NCBI RefSeq assembly: GCF_028553785.1
Contig: NZ_CP067136.1
Location: forward strand, 1,612,001-1,676,000
From: Paracoccus fistulariae
Lineage (GTDB): Bacteria > Pseudomonadota > Alphaproteobacteria > Rhodobacterales > Rhodobacteraceae
Direction: 5' to 3'
Length of the DNA stretch: 64,000 bases
Below are positions 19,328-28,383 of this stretch, one piece after another. Every line of letters starts with the position of its first letter. Within the stretch, counting starts at the first letter, position 1. The notes below the pieces were generated by a model, which saw nothing but the letters and a program-made list of their open reading frames with translations, made no database searches and was not told the origin of the DNA. A program made the translations under genes and the position numbers.

Positions 19328-20320
19328 TTACGGGCGCAACAGAACCTTGCCCGCCTTGCCCGGCGTCAGAGAGGCGCGCATGGCATCGGCGACCTGATCC
19401 AGACCAAAGACGCCCTCGACCGGCAGGTTCAGCGTGCCATTGGCCACAAGGGTCACGATCTCTGTCAGCAGCGCCACCCGCTTCTCGGGCGCCATTTGCG
19501 CAATGACGGTGCTGCCCCAGAACCCCTTCACGGTCGCCTGCTTGAAGATCAGATCGCCCGAAGGGATCTGCATCGGCGCGCCCTCCATGCTGCCAAAGCT
19601 GACCAGAAGGCCGTTTTCCCCCAGCAGCCCGACCAGATCGCCGCTGGCCTGACCGCCGATGGAATCCACCGCCGCGCGGATCGGGGCGTCGCCGGTGATC
19701 TGACGCACGCGATCCTTCCAGCCCTCGCTTGCGGTCGAGACGACATTGTCGATGCCTAGCTGCGACATCTCTTCGACACCCGCATCGCGGCGGACCAGCC
19801 CGATGACATTGACGCCGCGCGACTTGGCCAGCGTGAACAGCATCTTGCCCACGGCACCGTTGGCCGCATTCTGGATCACCCAATCCCCGGATTGGACATT
19901 CAGGAAATCCAGCAGGCAGATGGCGCTGAAGGGCATCGCGATCAGCTGCGCGGCAGATTCGTCCGAAATCGCGTCCGGCACCGGCAACAGCCCGCCCGCA
20001 GGGGCAATGAAATATTCCGCCCAGGAGCCGTGGACGCTGGCCGTCGCCACCCGCTGGCCGACCTGAAAGCCCGTCACATCGGGGCCAAGCGCGTCGATGA
20101 TGCCGACCCCTTCACTGCCGCCAATGGCGGGCAGTTCCGGCTTGTAGCCATAGCTGCCGCGGACGGTCCAGATATCGTGATTGTGGATCGGCGACAGGAT
20201 CGTTCTGATCCGCACCTTGCCGGGACCCGGTTCGGGAATGGGGGCCTCTTCCATCGCAAGGACATGGGCCGGTTCACCGAATTTGTGATGCATTGCGCTG
20301 CGCATGTTCATCTCCGGCAT
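19328..20320 (-). CDS. Zinc-type alcohol dehydrogenase-like (MDR) oxidoreductase, quinone/enoyl reductase branch
   Basis: A 330-residue medium-chain reductase. The N-terminal GroES-like half contains HNHDIWTVRGSYG and IGGSEGVGIIDALGPDV; the NADPH-binding half has NAANGAVGKMLFTLAKSRGVNVIGLVRR at about 155-185. Zinc ligands of true alcohol dehydrogenases are absent, pointing to a quinone or 2-enal reductase. Its start abuts the stop of the Ohr gene, and the operon leader is NemR-like, so it probably detoxifies electrophiles. Confidence 0.8.
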   Translation of the reverse strand: MPEMNMRSAMHHKFGEPAHVLAMEEAPIPEPGPGKVRIRTILSPIHNHDIWTVRGSYGYKPELPAIGGSEGVGIIDALGPDVTGFQVGQRVATASVHGSWAEYFIAPAGGLLPVPDAISDESAAQLIAMPFSAICLLDFLNVQSGDWVIQNAANGAVGKMLFTLAKSRGVNVIGLVRRDAGVEEMSQLGIDNVVSTASEGWKDRVRQITGDAPIRAAVDSIGGQASGDLVGLLGENGLLVSFGSMEGAPMQIPSGDLIFKQATVKGFWGSTVIAQMAPEKRVALLTEIVTLVANGTLNLPVEGVFGLDQVADAMRASLTPGKAGKVLLRP

Positions 20321-20728
20321 TCAGGCGGCGGTGACGTGCAGGCGCACATCGACATTGCCGCGGGTGGCATTGGAATAGGGGCAGACCTGATGCGTGGCCT
20401 CGATCAGCTTCTGTGCCTCGTCCCGGCTGATGCCGCTGGTCTCGACATGGATGTCGATATCCAGCGCATAGCCGCCCTCGGCACGCTGACCGATCCCGAC
20501 CTCGACCGAGGTCTTGCTGGTTGTGTCCAGCTTCATCTGCTGGGCCACCAGCGACAGGGCGCTGTCGAAACAGGCGGCATAGCCGAGCGCGAAAAGCTGT
20601 TCGGGATTGGTGCCGCTCTTGTCAGTGCCGGGCTGCGCCAGGTCGAAGCCCAGCGAGCCGTCATCCAGTTCCGTACGGCCCGAGCGGCCTCCGGTCGCGG
20701 TGGCACGGGTCTTGTAGAAAATCTTCAT
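20321..20728 (-). CDS. Organic hydroperoxide resistance protein (Ohr/OsmC family)
   Basis: A 135-residue thiol peroxidase. Both reactive cysteines are present: C53 in GYAACFDSAL and C116 in HQVCPYSNATRGN. Conserved Arg residues (GGRSGR, 14-18) and Glu43 (NPEQLFA) complete the active site. Ohr proteins reduce organic hydroperoxides using lipoylated partners. It is the middle gene of a TetR-Ohr-MDR operon and overlaps the regulator by four bases. Confidence 0.92.
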   Translation of the reverse strand: MKIFYKTRATATGGRSGRTELDDGSLGFDLAQPGTDKSGTNPEQLFALGYAACFDSALSLVAQQMKLDTTSKTSVEVGIGQRAEGGYALDIDIHVETSGISRDEAQKLIEATHQVCPYSNATRGNVDVRLHVTAA

Positions 20729-21366
20729 CGACTATTCCTTTCGGGCATATCGCCAACCTCGCAGGCCAGCAGGTGTTCCGTGGCCACCACCGCCCGCCGC
20801 ATCGGTTGATCCGTGCGGGTCAGTTTGGACAGCAGCGCCGCCCCCAGCCACATCTGATACAGACATTGCGCCAGCGCCCCGGCCTCGGCCCCTGCGGGCA
20901 GCGAACCATCGGCACGGCCCTGGGTGATCAGCGCCGCGATCCGCGCGACCAGCCTGTCGGTCGCATGGGTCAGCACCAGCCGCATGTCTTCGGACAGATC
21001 GGCAACCTCGGCGGCAAGCTTGACCACCAGACAGCCTTCGGCCCAGCCCGCAGCCGCCGGGTCATCCGGGTCGGCGATCCAGGCCTGCCAATAGCGCATC
21101 AGGCGGTCGCGCGCCGTTCCGGGCCGGTCCAGCAGGACATTCAGCCGGTCCGCATAGCGCGCCACGTAATCGGTCAGAAGTGCCGCCCCGAATGCCTCTT
21201 TCGACGGGAAATAGTGGTAGAAAGAGCCCTTCGGCACGCCAGAGCTGCGCAGGATTTCCTGCAAGCCCAGACCGGCAAAGCCCTTGTTCAACACCAGCGC
21301 ATAGCCCGTATCCAGGATATGCTGCCGTGTCGCCTGGGCCTTGGGTGTCAGTTCTGTCTGCATCAT
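20725..21366 (-). CDS. NemR-like TetR family regulator
   Basis: A 213-residue TetR regulator. The DNA-binding region ends GLGLQEILRSSGVPKGSFYHYFPSKEAFG (33-60), nearly the NemR sequence of E. coli. The segment GCLVVKLAAEVADLSEDMR (111-129) also matches NemR, including the Cys (C112) equivalent to the redox/electrophile-sensing C106. It heads the Ohr-MDR operon and is expected to be an autoregulating repressor released by electrophiles or hypochlorous-type oxidants. The start may be at the second Met. Confidence 0.85.
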   Translation of the reverse strand: MMQTELTPKAQATRQHILDTGYALVLNKGFAGLGLQEILRSSGVPKGSFYHYFPSKEAFGAALLTDYVARYADRLNVLLDRPGTARDRLMRYWQAWIADPDDPAAAGWAEGCLVVKLAAEVADLSEDMRLVLTHATDRLVARIAALITQGRADGSLPAGAEAGALAQCLYQMWLGAALLSKLTRTDQPMRRAVVATEHLLACEVGDMPERNSR

Positions 21367-21435
21367 AGCGACAAAAATAGACCGGTCGTCTAGCGGATCA
21401 AGGCAGGGTCGTTCGAAATTCGGAATGACGTGGGG

Positions 21436-21801
21436 TCAGGCCCCGCGATCCTTTTCGTGATTGGCCCAGAGATAGCCGACAAAGGCGCCCTTCACATAGC
21501 GCAGCAGCGCCAGCGTCAGCACGGTGATCAGCACCCCGATGACCAGCGACAGGGTGACAGGATCGGGGCGGAACAGCACCCATCCGAATCCAATGATCGG
21601 GATCAGCAGCAGCATGACGATGGTGATGGTGAAAAAGGCCGGGCCATCCGCCGCAGGATATTCGCCCAAAGGCTCGCCACAGCTGTCGCATTTGCTGACG
21701 ACCTGCAGATAGCCGTCGAACATCCGCCCCTTGCCGCATTTCGGACAGCGGTTCATCGCGCCCAGTCGCGCGGCGGTCTTCACGTTCCGAACCTCTGTCA
21801 T
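21436..21801 (-). CDS. DUF983 family membrane protein
   Basis: A 121-residue protein with an N-terminal zinc-ribbon-like pair of CxxC motifs (CPKC at 19-22, CDSC at 38-41) and two membrane helices (about 53-75 and 79-100). DUF983 proteins are common in alphaproteobacteria, sometimes near cytochrome oxidase genes; no function is established. The ATG at 21801 was chosen over an upstream in-frame TTG. Confidence 0.8.
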   Translation of the reverse strand: MTEVRNVKTAARLGAMNRCPKCGKGRMFDGYLQVVSKCDSCGEPLGEYPAADGPAFFTITIVMLLLIPIIGFGWVLFRPDPVTLSLVIGVLITVLTLALLRYVKGAFVGYLWANHEKDRGA

Positions 21802-21889
21802 GATCGGCAAGCCCCTTGGTCAAATCGAATATCACTATCGCGCGGACGTAAATCAGAGGCCGAGCATAGCGGACATGAGTTAAAATGTC

Positions 21890-22957
21890 TCAGGCGGCGT
21901 CCATGCTTTTGCCAAAGCGCTCGATCATGCCGAACAGGTCGCGGGGATCGTCGGGATCGGCCAGCAGGTCCAGCTTCTGGAAGCTGTCGCTTTGACGGAC
22001 CAACTCGTTGATATAGCGCAGGGCGCTGAAATCCTCGGTCGCGAAGCCCACGGAATCGAACAGGGTGATCTGACGCGCGCTGGTGCGGCCCTTGGTCGCG
22101 CCGGTCACCACCTGCCAGAATTCGGTGACGGGGTGATCTTCGGGCAATTGCTGAATCTCACCCTCGATCCGGGTCTGGGGCGGATATTCCACGAAGATGT
22201 CCGAGCGGGTCAGGATGTCGCGGTGCAATTCGGTCTTGCCGGGGCAGTCACCGCCAATGGCGTTGATATGGACGCCCGCGCCGACCATGTTGTCGGTCAG
22301 GATGGTGGCGAATTGCTTGTCGGCGGTGCAGGTGGTGATGATTTCCGCGCCCTCCATCGCCTCTTCCCCGCTTTTGCAGGCAACGACATTCAGGCCCTTG
22401 CCCTGCAGGTTACGCACCGCCTTTTCGGTGGCGTTCGGGTCGATGTCATACAGGCGGACATTTTCGATCCCGCAGATCGCCTTGAAGGCCAGGCACTGGA
22501 ATTCCGACTGCGCGCCATTGCCGATCATGGCCATCGTCTTGGCCCCTTCGGGCATCAGATATTTCGCCACCAGCGCCGATGTGGCCGCCGTGCGCAGCGC
22601 CGTCAGCAGGGTCATCTCGGTGATCAGCACCGGATAGCCGGTTTCCACATCCGACAGCACGCCAAAGGCCGTCACCGTCTGCCGGCCCGAGCGGAAATTC
22701 TTCGGATGCCCATTCACATATTTGAAGCCATAGCTGCGCCCGTCCGAGGTCGGCATCAGCTCGATCACGCCCTCGGGCGAATGCGCGGCGATGCGGGGGG
22801 TCTTGTCGAACTGCTCCCACCGGCGGAAATCCTCTTCGATATATCCGGCCAGCTCGACCAGCATCTTTTCCACGCCCTGCTGCACGATCAACTGCATCAT
22901 GCCCTCGACACTGACAAAGGGAACAAGGCTCATCGGACCCGGCTTGGGAAGCGACAT
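21890..22957 (-). CDS. Ornithine cyclodeaminase
   Basis: A 355-residue protein of the ornithine cyclodeaminase/mu-crystallin family, which converts ornithine to proline and ammonia with bound NAD. Visible landmarks are FKYVNGHPKNF near 80 (substrate-binding Lys), TEMTLLTALRTAATSALVAKYL near 115-135, the nucleotide-binding MAMIGNGAQSEFQCLAF near 145-160, and GADAVH-type INAIGGDCPGKTELHRDIL near 240. The length fits the bacterial Ocd class. AGGAG lies six bases before the ATG at 22957. With the nearby demethylase and P5C-reductase-like genes it suggests proline/ornithine metabolism. Confidence 0.88.
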   Translation of the reverse strand: MSLPKPGPMSLVPFVSVEGMMQLIVQQGVEKMLVELAGYIEEDFRRWEQFDKTPRIAAHSPEGVIELMPTSDGRSYGFKYVNGHPKNFRSGRQTVTAFGVLSDVETGYPVLITEMTLLTALRTAATSALVAKYLMPEGAKTMAMIGNGAQSEFQCLAFKAICGIENVRLYDIDPNATEKAVRNLQGKGLNVVACKSGEEAMEGAEIITTCTADKQFATILTDNMVGAGVHINAIGGDCPGKTELHRDILTRSDIFVEYPPQTRIEGEIQQLPEDHPVTEFWQVVTGATKGRTSARQITLFDSVGFATEDFSALRYINELVRQSDSFQKLDLLADPDDPRDLFGMIERFGKSMDAA

Positions 22958-23365
22958 GATACTCTCCTGTTGGGGCGGCGCATGGGCCGTGTGGCGCGTT
23001 CATCAAGATATAGCCCAGAAGCCAGCCCATCCGCCAGCCTGCCGGGACGTCAGGCAGACACCGCCGGATCGCGCAGGACCAGCGATCCGGCGCATGATTC
23101 GAGGGGTGACGCAGCGATATGCGCGGGAAACGACGCGAAAGATCAATCTTTTTCTGGCGAATACAGAACCTTACATCGCCAACCCTCGCCTCGCAAAGCA
23201 AGCCGCTTGACAAGTAATCCCATCGCTTCAAAGATGCATGTAATGGTTTTCATTGGCAAACCCTCCTGATGGGAAAAAGGGTGCGCCATGACGCAATCAG
23301 ATGCGATTTGAGGAGATCGCATATCGCAAGGGGCGCCCCATCGCCCCAAGGGAGGGGAAAGACAT
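22958..23365. promoter_or_regulatory. 408-bp intergenic region with promoter and leader of the sugar ABC operon
   Basis: No convincing gene is seen between the divergent genes. A -35 TTGACA at 23207-23212 is followed after 17 bp by AAAGAT at 23230-23235, a plausible promoter facing the binding-protein gene. Just downstream TAATGGTTTTCATTGG (23241-23256) is a weak match (11 of 16) to the palindrome found in the inositol region. In the leader, ATGCGAT (23301-23307) can pair with ATCGCAT (23316-23322). GGGAGGGG precedes the ATG at 23366. Confidence 0.45.
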
Positions 23366-24598
23366 ATGACCAAGACACGGATGATGCTGGCCGCAAGTGC
23401 CGCGATCTGTCTGGGCGGCAGCGCCTGGGCCGAAGAGCTGGAGGTGACGCATTGGTGGACCTCGGGCGGGGAAGCGGCGGCGGTGGCGGAATTCGCCAAG
23501 GCCTTCGACGCGACCGGCAACAAGTGGATCGACGGCGCCATCGCCGGATCAGGGTCCACCGCGCGCCCGATCATGATCAGCCGCATCACCGGCGGCGATC
23601 CCATGGCCGCGACGCAGTTCAACCACGGTCGGCAGGCCGAAGAACTGGTGGATGCGGGGATGATGCGCTCGCTGACCGAACTGGCCGAAGCCGAGGGCTG
23701 GGCGGATGTGATCACCGCGCCCTTCCTGCTGGAAAACTGCACGCTGGACGGCGAGCTTTATTGCGTGCCTGTCAATATCCATTCCTGGCAATGGCTGTGG
23801 CTGTCGAACAAGGCCTTCGAGGATGCGGGCGTGCCCGTGCCGACCAATTGGGATGAATTCGTCGCCGCAGCGCCCGCGCTGGAAGCGGCGGGCAAGGTGC
23901 CGCTGGCCATGGGCAAGCAGGGCTGGCAATCGGGCGGCGCGTTCAACAGCATGGTGCTGTCGCTTGCCGGTCCCGACATTTACATGAAGGTGTTCCAGGA
24001 TCACGACGCAGAGACGGCTGCCGGGCCGGAAATGGCCAAGGTCTGGGCCGCCGCCGATGCCGCGCGCAAGATGGCGGCAAATTCCAATGTGCAGGACTGG
24101 AACCAGGCCACAAACATGGTCATCACCGGTCAGGCCGGCGGGCAGATCATGGGTGACTGGGCACAGGGCGAATTCCAGGTCGCCGGGCAGGTCGCGGGCA
24201 AGGATTACACCTGCCTGGCAGGACTGGGCGTGGGCCAGTATCTGTCGGCCAATGGCGATGCCTTCTATTTCCCGAAACTGTCGGATGATGCGAAATCGGA
24301 AGCCCAGGGCGAGTTGGCCTCGGTCATGTTCTCGCCCGAGGCGCAGGTGGCCTTCAACCTCAAGAAAGGCTCGGTTCCGGTGCGCAAGGACATCGACCTG
24401 GCCGCCGCAAATGACTGCATGAAGAAGGGGCTGGAAATCATCGGCGCGGGCAATATCGTCCCGGGCACGGATGCCCTCATCACCCCCGACACCAATACGC
24501 AGCTGGAAGACCTGCATAACCAGTTCTTCAGCGACATGAGCCTGTCGGCCGAGGATGCGCAGGCCCGTTTCGCCCAGATCATCGGCGACGCCTCTTGA
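23366..24598 (+). CDS. Sugar ABC importer, periplasmic binding protein (GtsA/GGBP-like)
   Basis: A 410-residue extracytoplasmic receptor with a signal peptide (MTKTRMMLAASAAICLGGSAWA). The mature protein starts EELEVTHWWTSGGEAAAV, a hallmark of the glucose/mannose-binding family (GtsA of Pseudomonas, glucose-binding protein of Thermus). VPVNIHSWQWLWLSNKAFEDAG and a C-terminal EDLHNQFFSDMSLSAEDAQARFAQII are also typical. It leads an operon of two permeases, an ATPase, an isomerase and a dehydrogenase. The sugar is not known. Confidence 0.85.
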   Translation: MTKTRMMLAASAAICLGGSAWAEELEVTHWWTSGGEAAAVAEFAKAFDATGNKWIDGAIAGSGSTARPIMISRITGGDPMAATQFNHGRQAEELVDAGMMRSLTELAEAEGWADVITAPFLLENCTLDGELYCVPVNIHSWQWLWLSNKAFEDAGVPVPTNWDEFVAAAPALEAAGKVPLAMGKQGWQSGGAFNSMVLSLAGPDIYMKVFQDHDAETAAGPEMAKVWAAADAARKMAANSNVQDWNQATNMVITGQAGGQIMGDWAQGEFQVAGQVAGKDYTCLAGLGVGQYLSANGDAFYFPKLSDDAKSEAQGELASVMFSPEAQVAFNLKKGSVPVRKDIDLAAANDCMKKGLEIIGAGNIVPGTDALITPDTNTQLEDLHNQFFSDMSLSAEDAQARFAQIIGDAS

Positions 24599-24609
24599 TC
24601 GCCTGCATC

Positions 24610-24637
24610 GGGCTGCCGTCACCCTGACCGGCAGCCC
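24610..24637 (+). other. Intercistronic hairpin between binding-protein and permease genes
   Basis: A 9-bp stem (GGGCTGCCG / CGGCAGCCC) lies 11 bp after the binding-protein stop with no U tract. Such hairpins commonly stabilise the upstream mRNA so that the receptor is made in excess of the permease. A similar arrangement occurs at 43825-43843. Confidence 0.5.
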
Positions 24638-24698
24638 AACCACGCAACACGTCCCGTCCGTTGCCCCGCGCAATGGCCAACCTGTCCGAGGATGACGC

Positions 24699-25586
24699 AT
24701 GTCTCATCGTCCCTCACGTCTGTTTCAGAATCTCAGCGCCAAGGTCGCCGCCATTCCCATGGTTCTGACAGCGATGGTCGTCTTTCTTGGCGGCAGCCTG
24801 TGGACGATTGTCTACTCTTTCACCGACTCCAAGATGCTGCCCCGCGAAAGATGGGTGGGGTTCAGCCAATATGACCGGCTGTGGGGCACCGAAAGATGGG
24901 TCGTCTCGATCGAGAATCTGGCGATCTATGGCGTTCTGTCGCTGATCTTCAGCCTTGTGATCGGCTTTGTGCTGGCGGCGCTGATGGATCAGAAGATCCG
25001 GTTCGAGGACGCCTTTCGCACGATCTTCCTCTATCCCTTTGCGCTGTCCTTCATTGTCACCGGACTGGTCTGGCAATGGCTGCTGAATCCCGATTTCGGC
25101 GTGCAAAGCGTGATCCGCGCCCTGGGATTCGACAGCTTCACCTTCGACCCGCTCTATAATGCCGATATCGCGATCTATGGCATCCTGATCGCCGGTCTGT
25201 GGCAGGGCACCGGGCTGGTCATGTGTCTGATGCTGGCCGGATTGCGCGGCATTGACGAGGATATCTGGAAAGCCGCGCGGGTTGACGGGATCCCGATGTG
25301 GAAAACCTATCTTTTCATCGTCATCCCGATGATGCGCCCTGTTTTCATCACCACGCTGGTCATCATCACGGCAGGCATCGTCAAGCTGTATGATCTGGTC
25401 GTGGCGCAGACCGGCGGCGGGCCCGGCATCTCGACCGAGGTGCCCGCAAAATACGTCTATGACATGATGTTCCGGGCGCAGAATCTGGGACAGGGGCTGG
25501 CGGCCTCGACCATGATGCTGCTGAGCGTGATCATCATCATCATCCCCTGGGCCTATCTGGAATTCGGAGGAAAGCGCCGTGGCTGA
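24699..25586 (+). CDS. Sugar ABC importer, permease (GtsB-like)
   Basis: A 295-residue inner-membrane protein with six predicted helices. The first helix is AIPMVLTAMVVFLGGSLWTIVYSF; the EAA loop is GIDEDIWKAARVDGIPMWKTYLFIVIPMMRP. The family-typical FRTIFLYPFALSFIVTGLVWQWLLNP is present. It overlaps the next permease gene by eight bases. Confidence 0.87.
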   Translation: MSHRPSRLFQNLSAKVAAIPMVLTAMVVFLGGSLWTIVYSFTDSKMLPRERWVGFSQYDRLWGTERWVVSIENLAIYGVLSLIFSLVIGFVLAALMDQKIRFEDAFRTIFLYPFALSFIVTGLVWQWLLNPDFGVQSVIRALGFDSFTFDPLYNADIAIYGILIAGLWQGTGLVMCLMLAGLRGIDEDIWKAARVDGIPMWKTYLFIVIPMMRPVFITTLVIITAGIVKLYDLVVAQTGGGPGISTEVPAKYVYDMMFRAQNLGQGLAASTMMLLSVIIIIIPWAYLEFGGKRRG

Positions 25587-26493
25587 TCTGTCCCATCCCG
25601 CGTCCCGCATGACCGACGGCCCGCGCGGCCCCCGCCCCAACCGGGCGCTGTCGGGGCGCAATATCATGATCTACGGCACGCTGATCCTGGTGGCGCTGTA
25701 TTACCTGCTGCCGCTTTACGTGATGGTGGTGACCTCGCTGAAGGGGATGCCGGAAATCCGCATGGGCAATATCTTCGCCCCGCCGATGGAGATCACCTTC
25801 GAACCGTGGAAGAAAGCCTGGGCCGAGGCCTGCACCGGGCTGAATTGCGACGGGTTGTCGCGCGGATTTGGCAATTCGATCAGGATCACGGTGCCCTCGG
25901 TCCTGCTGTCGATCGCCATCGCCTCGATCAACGGCTACGCGCTGGCGAACTGGAAGTTCAAGGGCGCGGATATCTTCTTTACCATCCTGATCATCGGCGC
26001 CTTCATCCCCTATCAGGTGATGCTGTACCCCATCGTGATCCTGCTGCGCGAAGCGGGGCTTTACGGGTCGCTGACCGGGCTGGTCATCGTGCATACGATC
26101 TTTGGCATGCCGATCCTGACGCTGCTGTTTCGCAATTACTTCACCTCGGTCCCCGAGGAATTGTTCAAGGCGGCACGGGTCGATGGGGCAGGTTTCTGGG
26201 GCATCTATTTCCGCATCATGCTGCCCATGTCGCTGCCGATCTTCGTGGTCGCGATGATCCTGCAGATCACGGGCATCTGGAACGATTTCCTGTTCGGCGT
26301 CGTCTATACCCGGCCCGAAAACTACCCGATGACGGTGCAGCTGAACAACATCGTCAACTCGGTTCAGGGCGTCAAGGAATACAACGTCAACATGGCCGCC
26401 ACGCTGCTGACCGGGCTGGTGCCGCTGATCATCTATTTCATCTCGGGCAAGCTGTTCGTGCGCGGCATCGCGGCCGGCGCGGTCAAGGGCTGA
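25579..26493 (+). CDS. Sugar ABC importer, permease (GtsC-like)
   Basis: A 304-residue permease of the MalG type with six helices and the EAA loop VPEELFKAARVDGAGFWGIYFRIMLPMSLP. It starts with GTG at 25579, preceded by GGAGG. A periplasmic EACTGLNCDGLSRGFGNSIRITVPS segment lies between helices 1 and 2. It pairs with the preceding permease. Confidence 0.87.
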   Translation: MADLSHPASRMTDGPRGPRPNRALSGRNIMIYGTLILVALYYLLPLYVMVVTSLKGMPEIRMGNIFAPPMEITFEPWKKAWAEACTGLNCDGLSRGFGNSIRITVPSVLLSIAIASINGYALANWKFKGADIFFTILIIGAFIPYQVMLYPIVILLREAGLYGSLTGLVIVHTIFGMPILTLLFRNYFTSVPEELFKAARVDGAGFWGIYFRIMLPMSLPIFVVAMILQITGIWNDFLFGVVYTRPENYPMTVQLNNIVNSVQGVKEYNVNMAATLLTGLVPLIIYFISGKLFVRGIAAGAVKG

Positions 26494-26502
26494 GGGGGCA
26501 AC

Positions 26503-27585
26503 ATGACTATGGAACCAAGTATCTCGATCCGCAATCTGGACCTCAGCTTCGGTGCGGTGAATGTGCTGAAAGACCTGAACCTGGATATCGGTCAGGGCGA
26601 ATTTCTGGTCCTGCTGGGATCGTCGGGCTGCGGAAAATCCACGCTGCTGAACTGCATCGCCGGGCTTCTGGAGGTCACCGACGGCCAGATCTTCATCGGC
26701 GGGCGCAATGTGACATGGGAAGAGCCCAGCAAGCGCGGCATCGGCATGGTCTTTCAAAGCTATGCGCTTTATCCGCAGATGACGGTCGAGGGGAACCTGA
26801 CCTTCGGGCTGAAAAACGCAGGCGTCCCCAGGGCCGATATCGAAAAGCGCGTCGCCCGCGCCGCCAGCATCCTGCAGATCGAGCCGCTGCTGAAGCGCAA
26901 GCCCGCCGCCCTGTCGGGCGGGCAGCGTCAGCGCGTGGCCATTGGCCGGGCGCTGGTGCGCGATGTGGATGTGTTCCTGTTCGACGAGCCGCTGTCCAAT
27001 CTGGATGCCAAGCTGCGCGCCGATCTGCGGGTCGAGATCAAGCAGCTTCACCAGAAGCTGGACAATACCATGATCTATGTCACCCATGACCAGATCGAGG
27101 CGATGACCTTGGCCGACCGCATCGCCATCATGCGCGGCGGGCTGATCCTGCAACTGGGCACTCCGGATGAGATCTATTCGCGCCCGGTCAACAAATATGT
27201 CGCGGAATTCATCGGCTCTCCGGCGATGAATTTCTTTGACGGCCATCTGGATGACAGCGGCTTCAACGCGGGCGATGTGACCTTCACCGTGGATGGCTAT
27301 GACTTCGCCAATGCCCGCCGCCACGGGCCCGCATGGTTCGGCATCCGGCCCGAACATATCCGCACCGGAGCCGAGGCCGAAGGCCGCGCCGTCCGCATGA
27401 CCGGACAGGCCGAACTGGTCGAGCCGCTGGGCTCGGACACGCTGGTGCGCCTCAGGGTGGGACAGCGCCTGATCTGGGTGCGCATGGACGGCCGGATCAA
27501 GCCCGCCCCGGGCGAGGAATTGCAGATCGGCTTCAACCCCGCACGGGCCTCGATCTTCGACCGGGACAGCGAAGAACGGCTGTAA
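26503..27585 (+). CDS. Sugar ABC importer, ATP-binding subunit (UgpC/MsmX-type)
   Basis: A 360-residue ATPase. Walker A GSSGCGKS lies near 39-46, the signature LSGGQRQR near 136, Walker B VFLFDEPLSNLD near 157, and the switch His in VTHDQIEAMT near 193. The C-terminal third (from about 240) is the TOBE/MOP regulatory domain (FGIRPEHIR). It follows the permeases after nine bases and completes the importer. Confidence 0.9.
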   Translation: MTMEPSISIRNLDLSFGAVNVLKDLNLDIGQGEFLVLLGSSGCGKSTLLNCIAGLLEVTDGQIFIGGRNVTWEEPSKRGIGMVFQSYALYPQMTVEGNLTFGLKNAGVPRADIEKRVARAASILQIEPLLKRKPAALSGGQRQRVAIGRALVRDVDVFLFDEPLSNLDAKLRADLRVEIKQLHQKLDNTMIYVTHDQIEAMTLADRIAIMRGGLILQLGTPDEIYSRPVNKYVAEFIGSPAMNFFDGHLDDSGFNAGDVTFTVDGYDFANARRHGPAWFGIRPEHIRTGAEAEGRAVRMTGQAELVEPLGSDTLVRLRVGQRLIWVRMDGRIKPAPGEELQIGFNPARASIFDRDSEERL

Positions 27586-27624
27586 GCCCAGATCTTTGAA
27601 ACTTCACTTTAAAGGAATGACATC

Positions 27625-28368
27625 ATGGATATTTCCTTCCAGCTTTATTCGGCGCGCAATTTCACCCCCTGGCCGGATGTGCTGCGCAAGCTGGCAGATC
27701 TGGGCTATACGCAGGTCGAAGGCTTCGGCGGCGTCTATGACGACCCGGCGGCGTTCCGGGCGGCGCTGGATCAGGCGGGGCTTTCGATGCCATCGGGACA
27801 TTTCTCGGTGGAGATGCTGGAAAACGATCTGCCCGCCGCGCTGGATATTGCCAAAACGCTGGGCATCACACGCATCTATTGCCCCTATCTGATGCCCGAT
27901 CAGCGTCCCCGGGATGCGGCAGGCTGGACCGCTTTTGCCGAACGGCTGGCCGCCATCGGTGCGCAACTGCGCGCAGAGGGCTATCCCTTTGGCTGGCACA
28001 ACCATGATTTCGAGTTCGAGCCGCTGCCCGATGGCAGCATCCCGATGCAGATCATCCTGGACACCGCGCCGCAGATCGACTGGGAGGCCGATATCGCCTG
28101 GATCACCCGGGGTGGCGCCGATCCGATGGGTTGGATCGCCCGGCATGGCGACCGGATCACCGCCGCCCATGTCAAGGATATCGCGCCCGATGGCGACAAT
28201 ACCGATCAGGACGGCTGGGCCGATGTCGGCCATGGCACGATGCCCTGGGCCAAGATCATGGCCGCCCTGCGCGACGCGAACTGCGAGCTTTACGTGGCCG
28301 AGCATGACAACCCCTCGGATATCGACCGCTTTGCGCGTCAAAGCATCGCCAGCATCCGCAGCTTCTGA
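27625..28368 (+). CDS. Sugar phosphate isomerase/epimerase-type TIM-barrel protein
   Basis: A 247-residue AP-endonuclease-2-like barrel. It has FQLYSARNFTPWPDVLRKLADLGYTQVEGFGG at the N-terminus, PFGWHNHDFEFEPL near 125, a metal-site DWEADIAWITRGG, AAHVKDIAP near 180 and a closing YVAEHDNPSD. Members isomerise or dehydrate keto-sugars using a divalent metal. Coupled with the next gene (15-bp gap) it fits a pathway in which a sugar is oxidised by the Gfo/Idh enzyme and its keto form processed by the isomerase. Confidence 0.82.
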   Translation: MDISFQLYSARNFTPWPDVLRKLADLGYTQVEGFGGVYDDPAAFRAALDQAGLSMPSGHFSVEMLENDLPAALDIAKTLGITRIYCPYLMPDQRPRDAAGWTAFAERLAAIGAQLRAEGYPFGWHNHDFEFEPLPDGSIPMQIILDTAPQIDWEADIAWITRGGADPMGWIARHGDRITAAHVKDIAPDGDNTDQDGWADVGHGTMPWAKIMAALRDANCELYVAEHDNPSDIDRFARQSIASIRSF

Positions 28369-28383
28369 CAAGGAACCGCAAGA

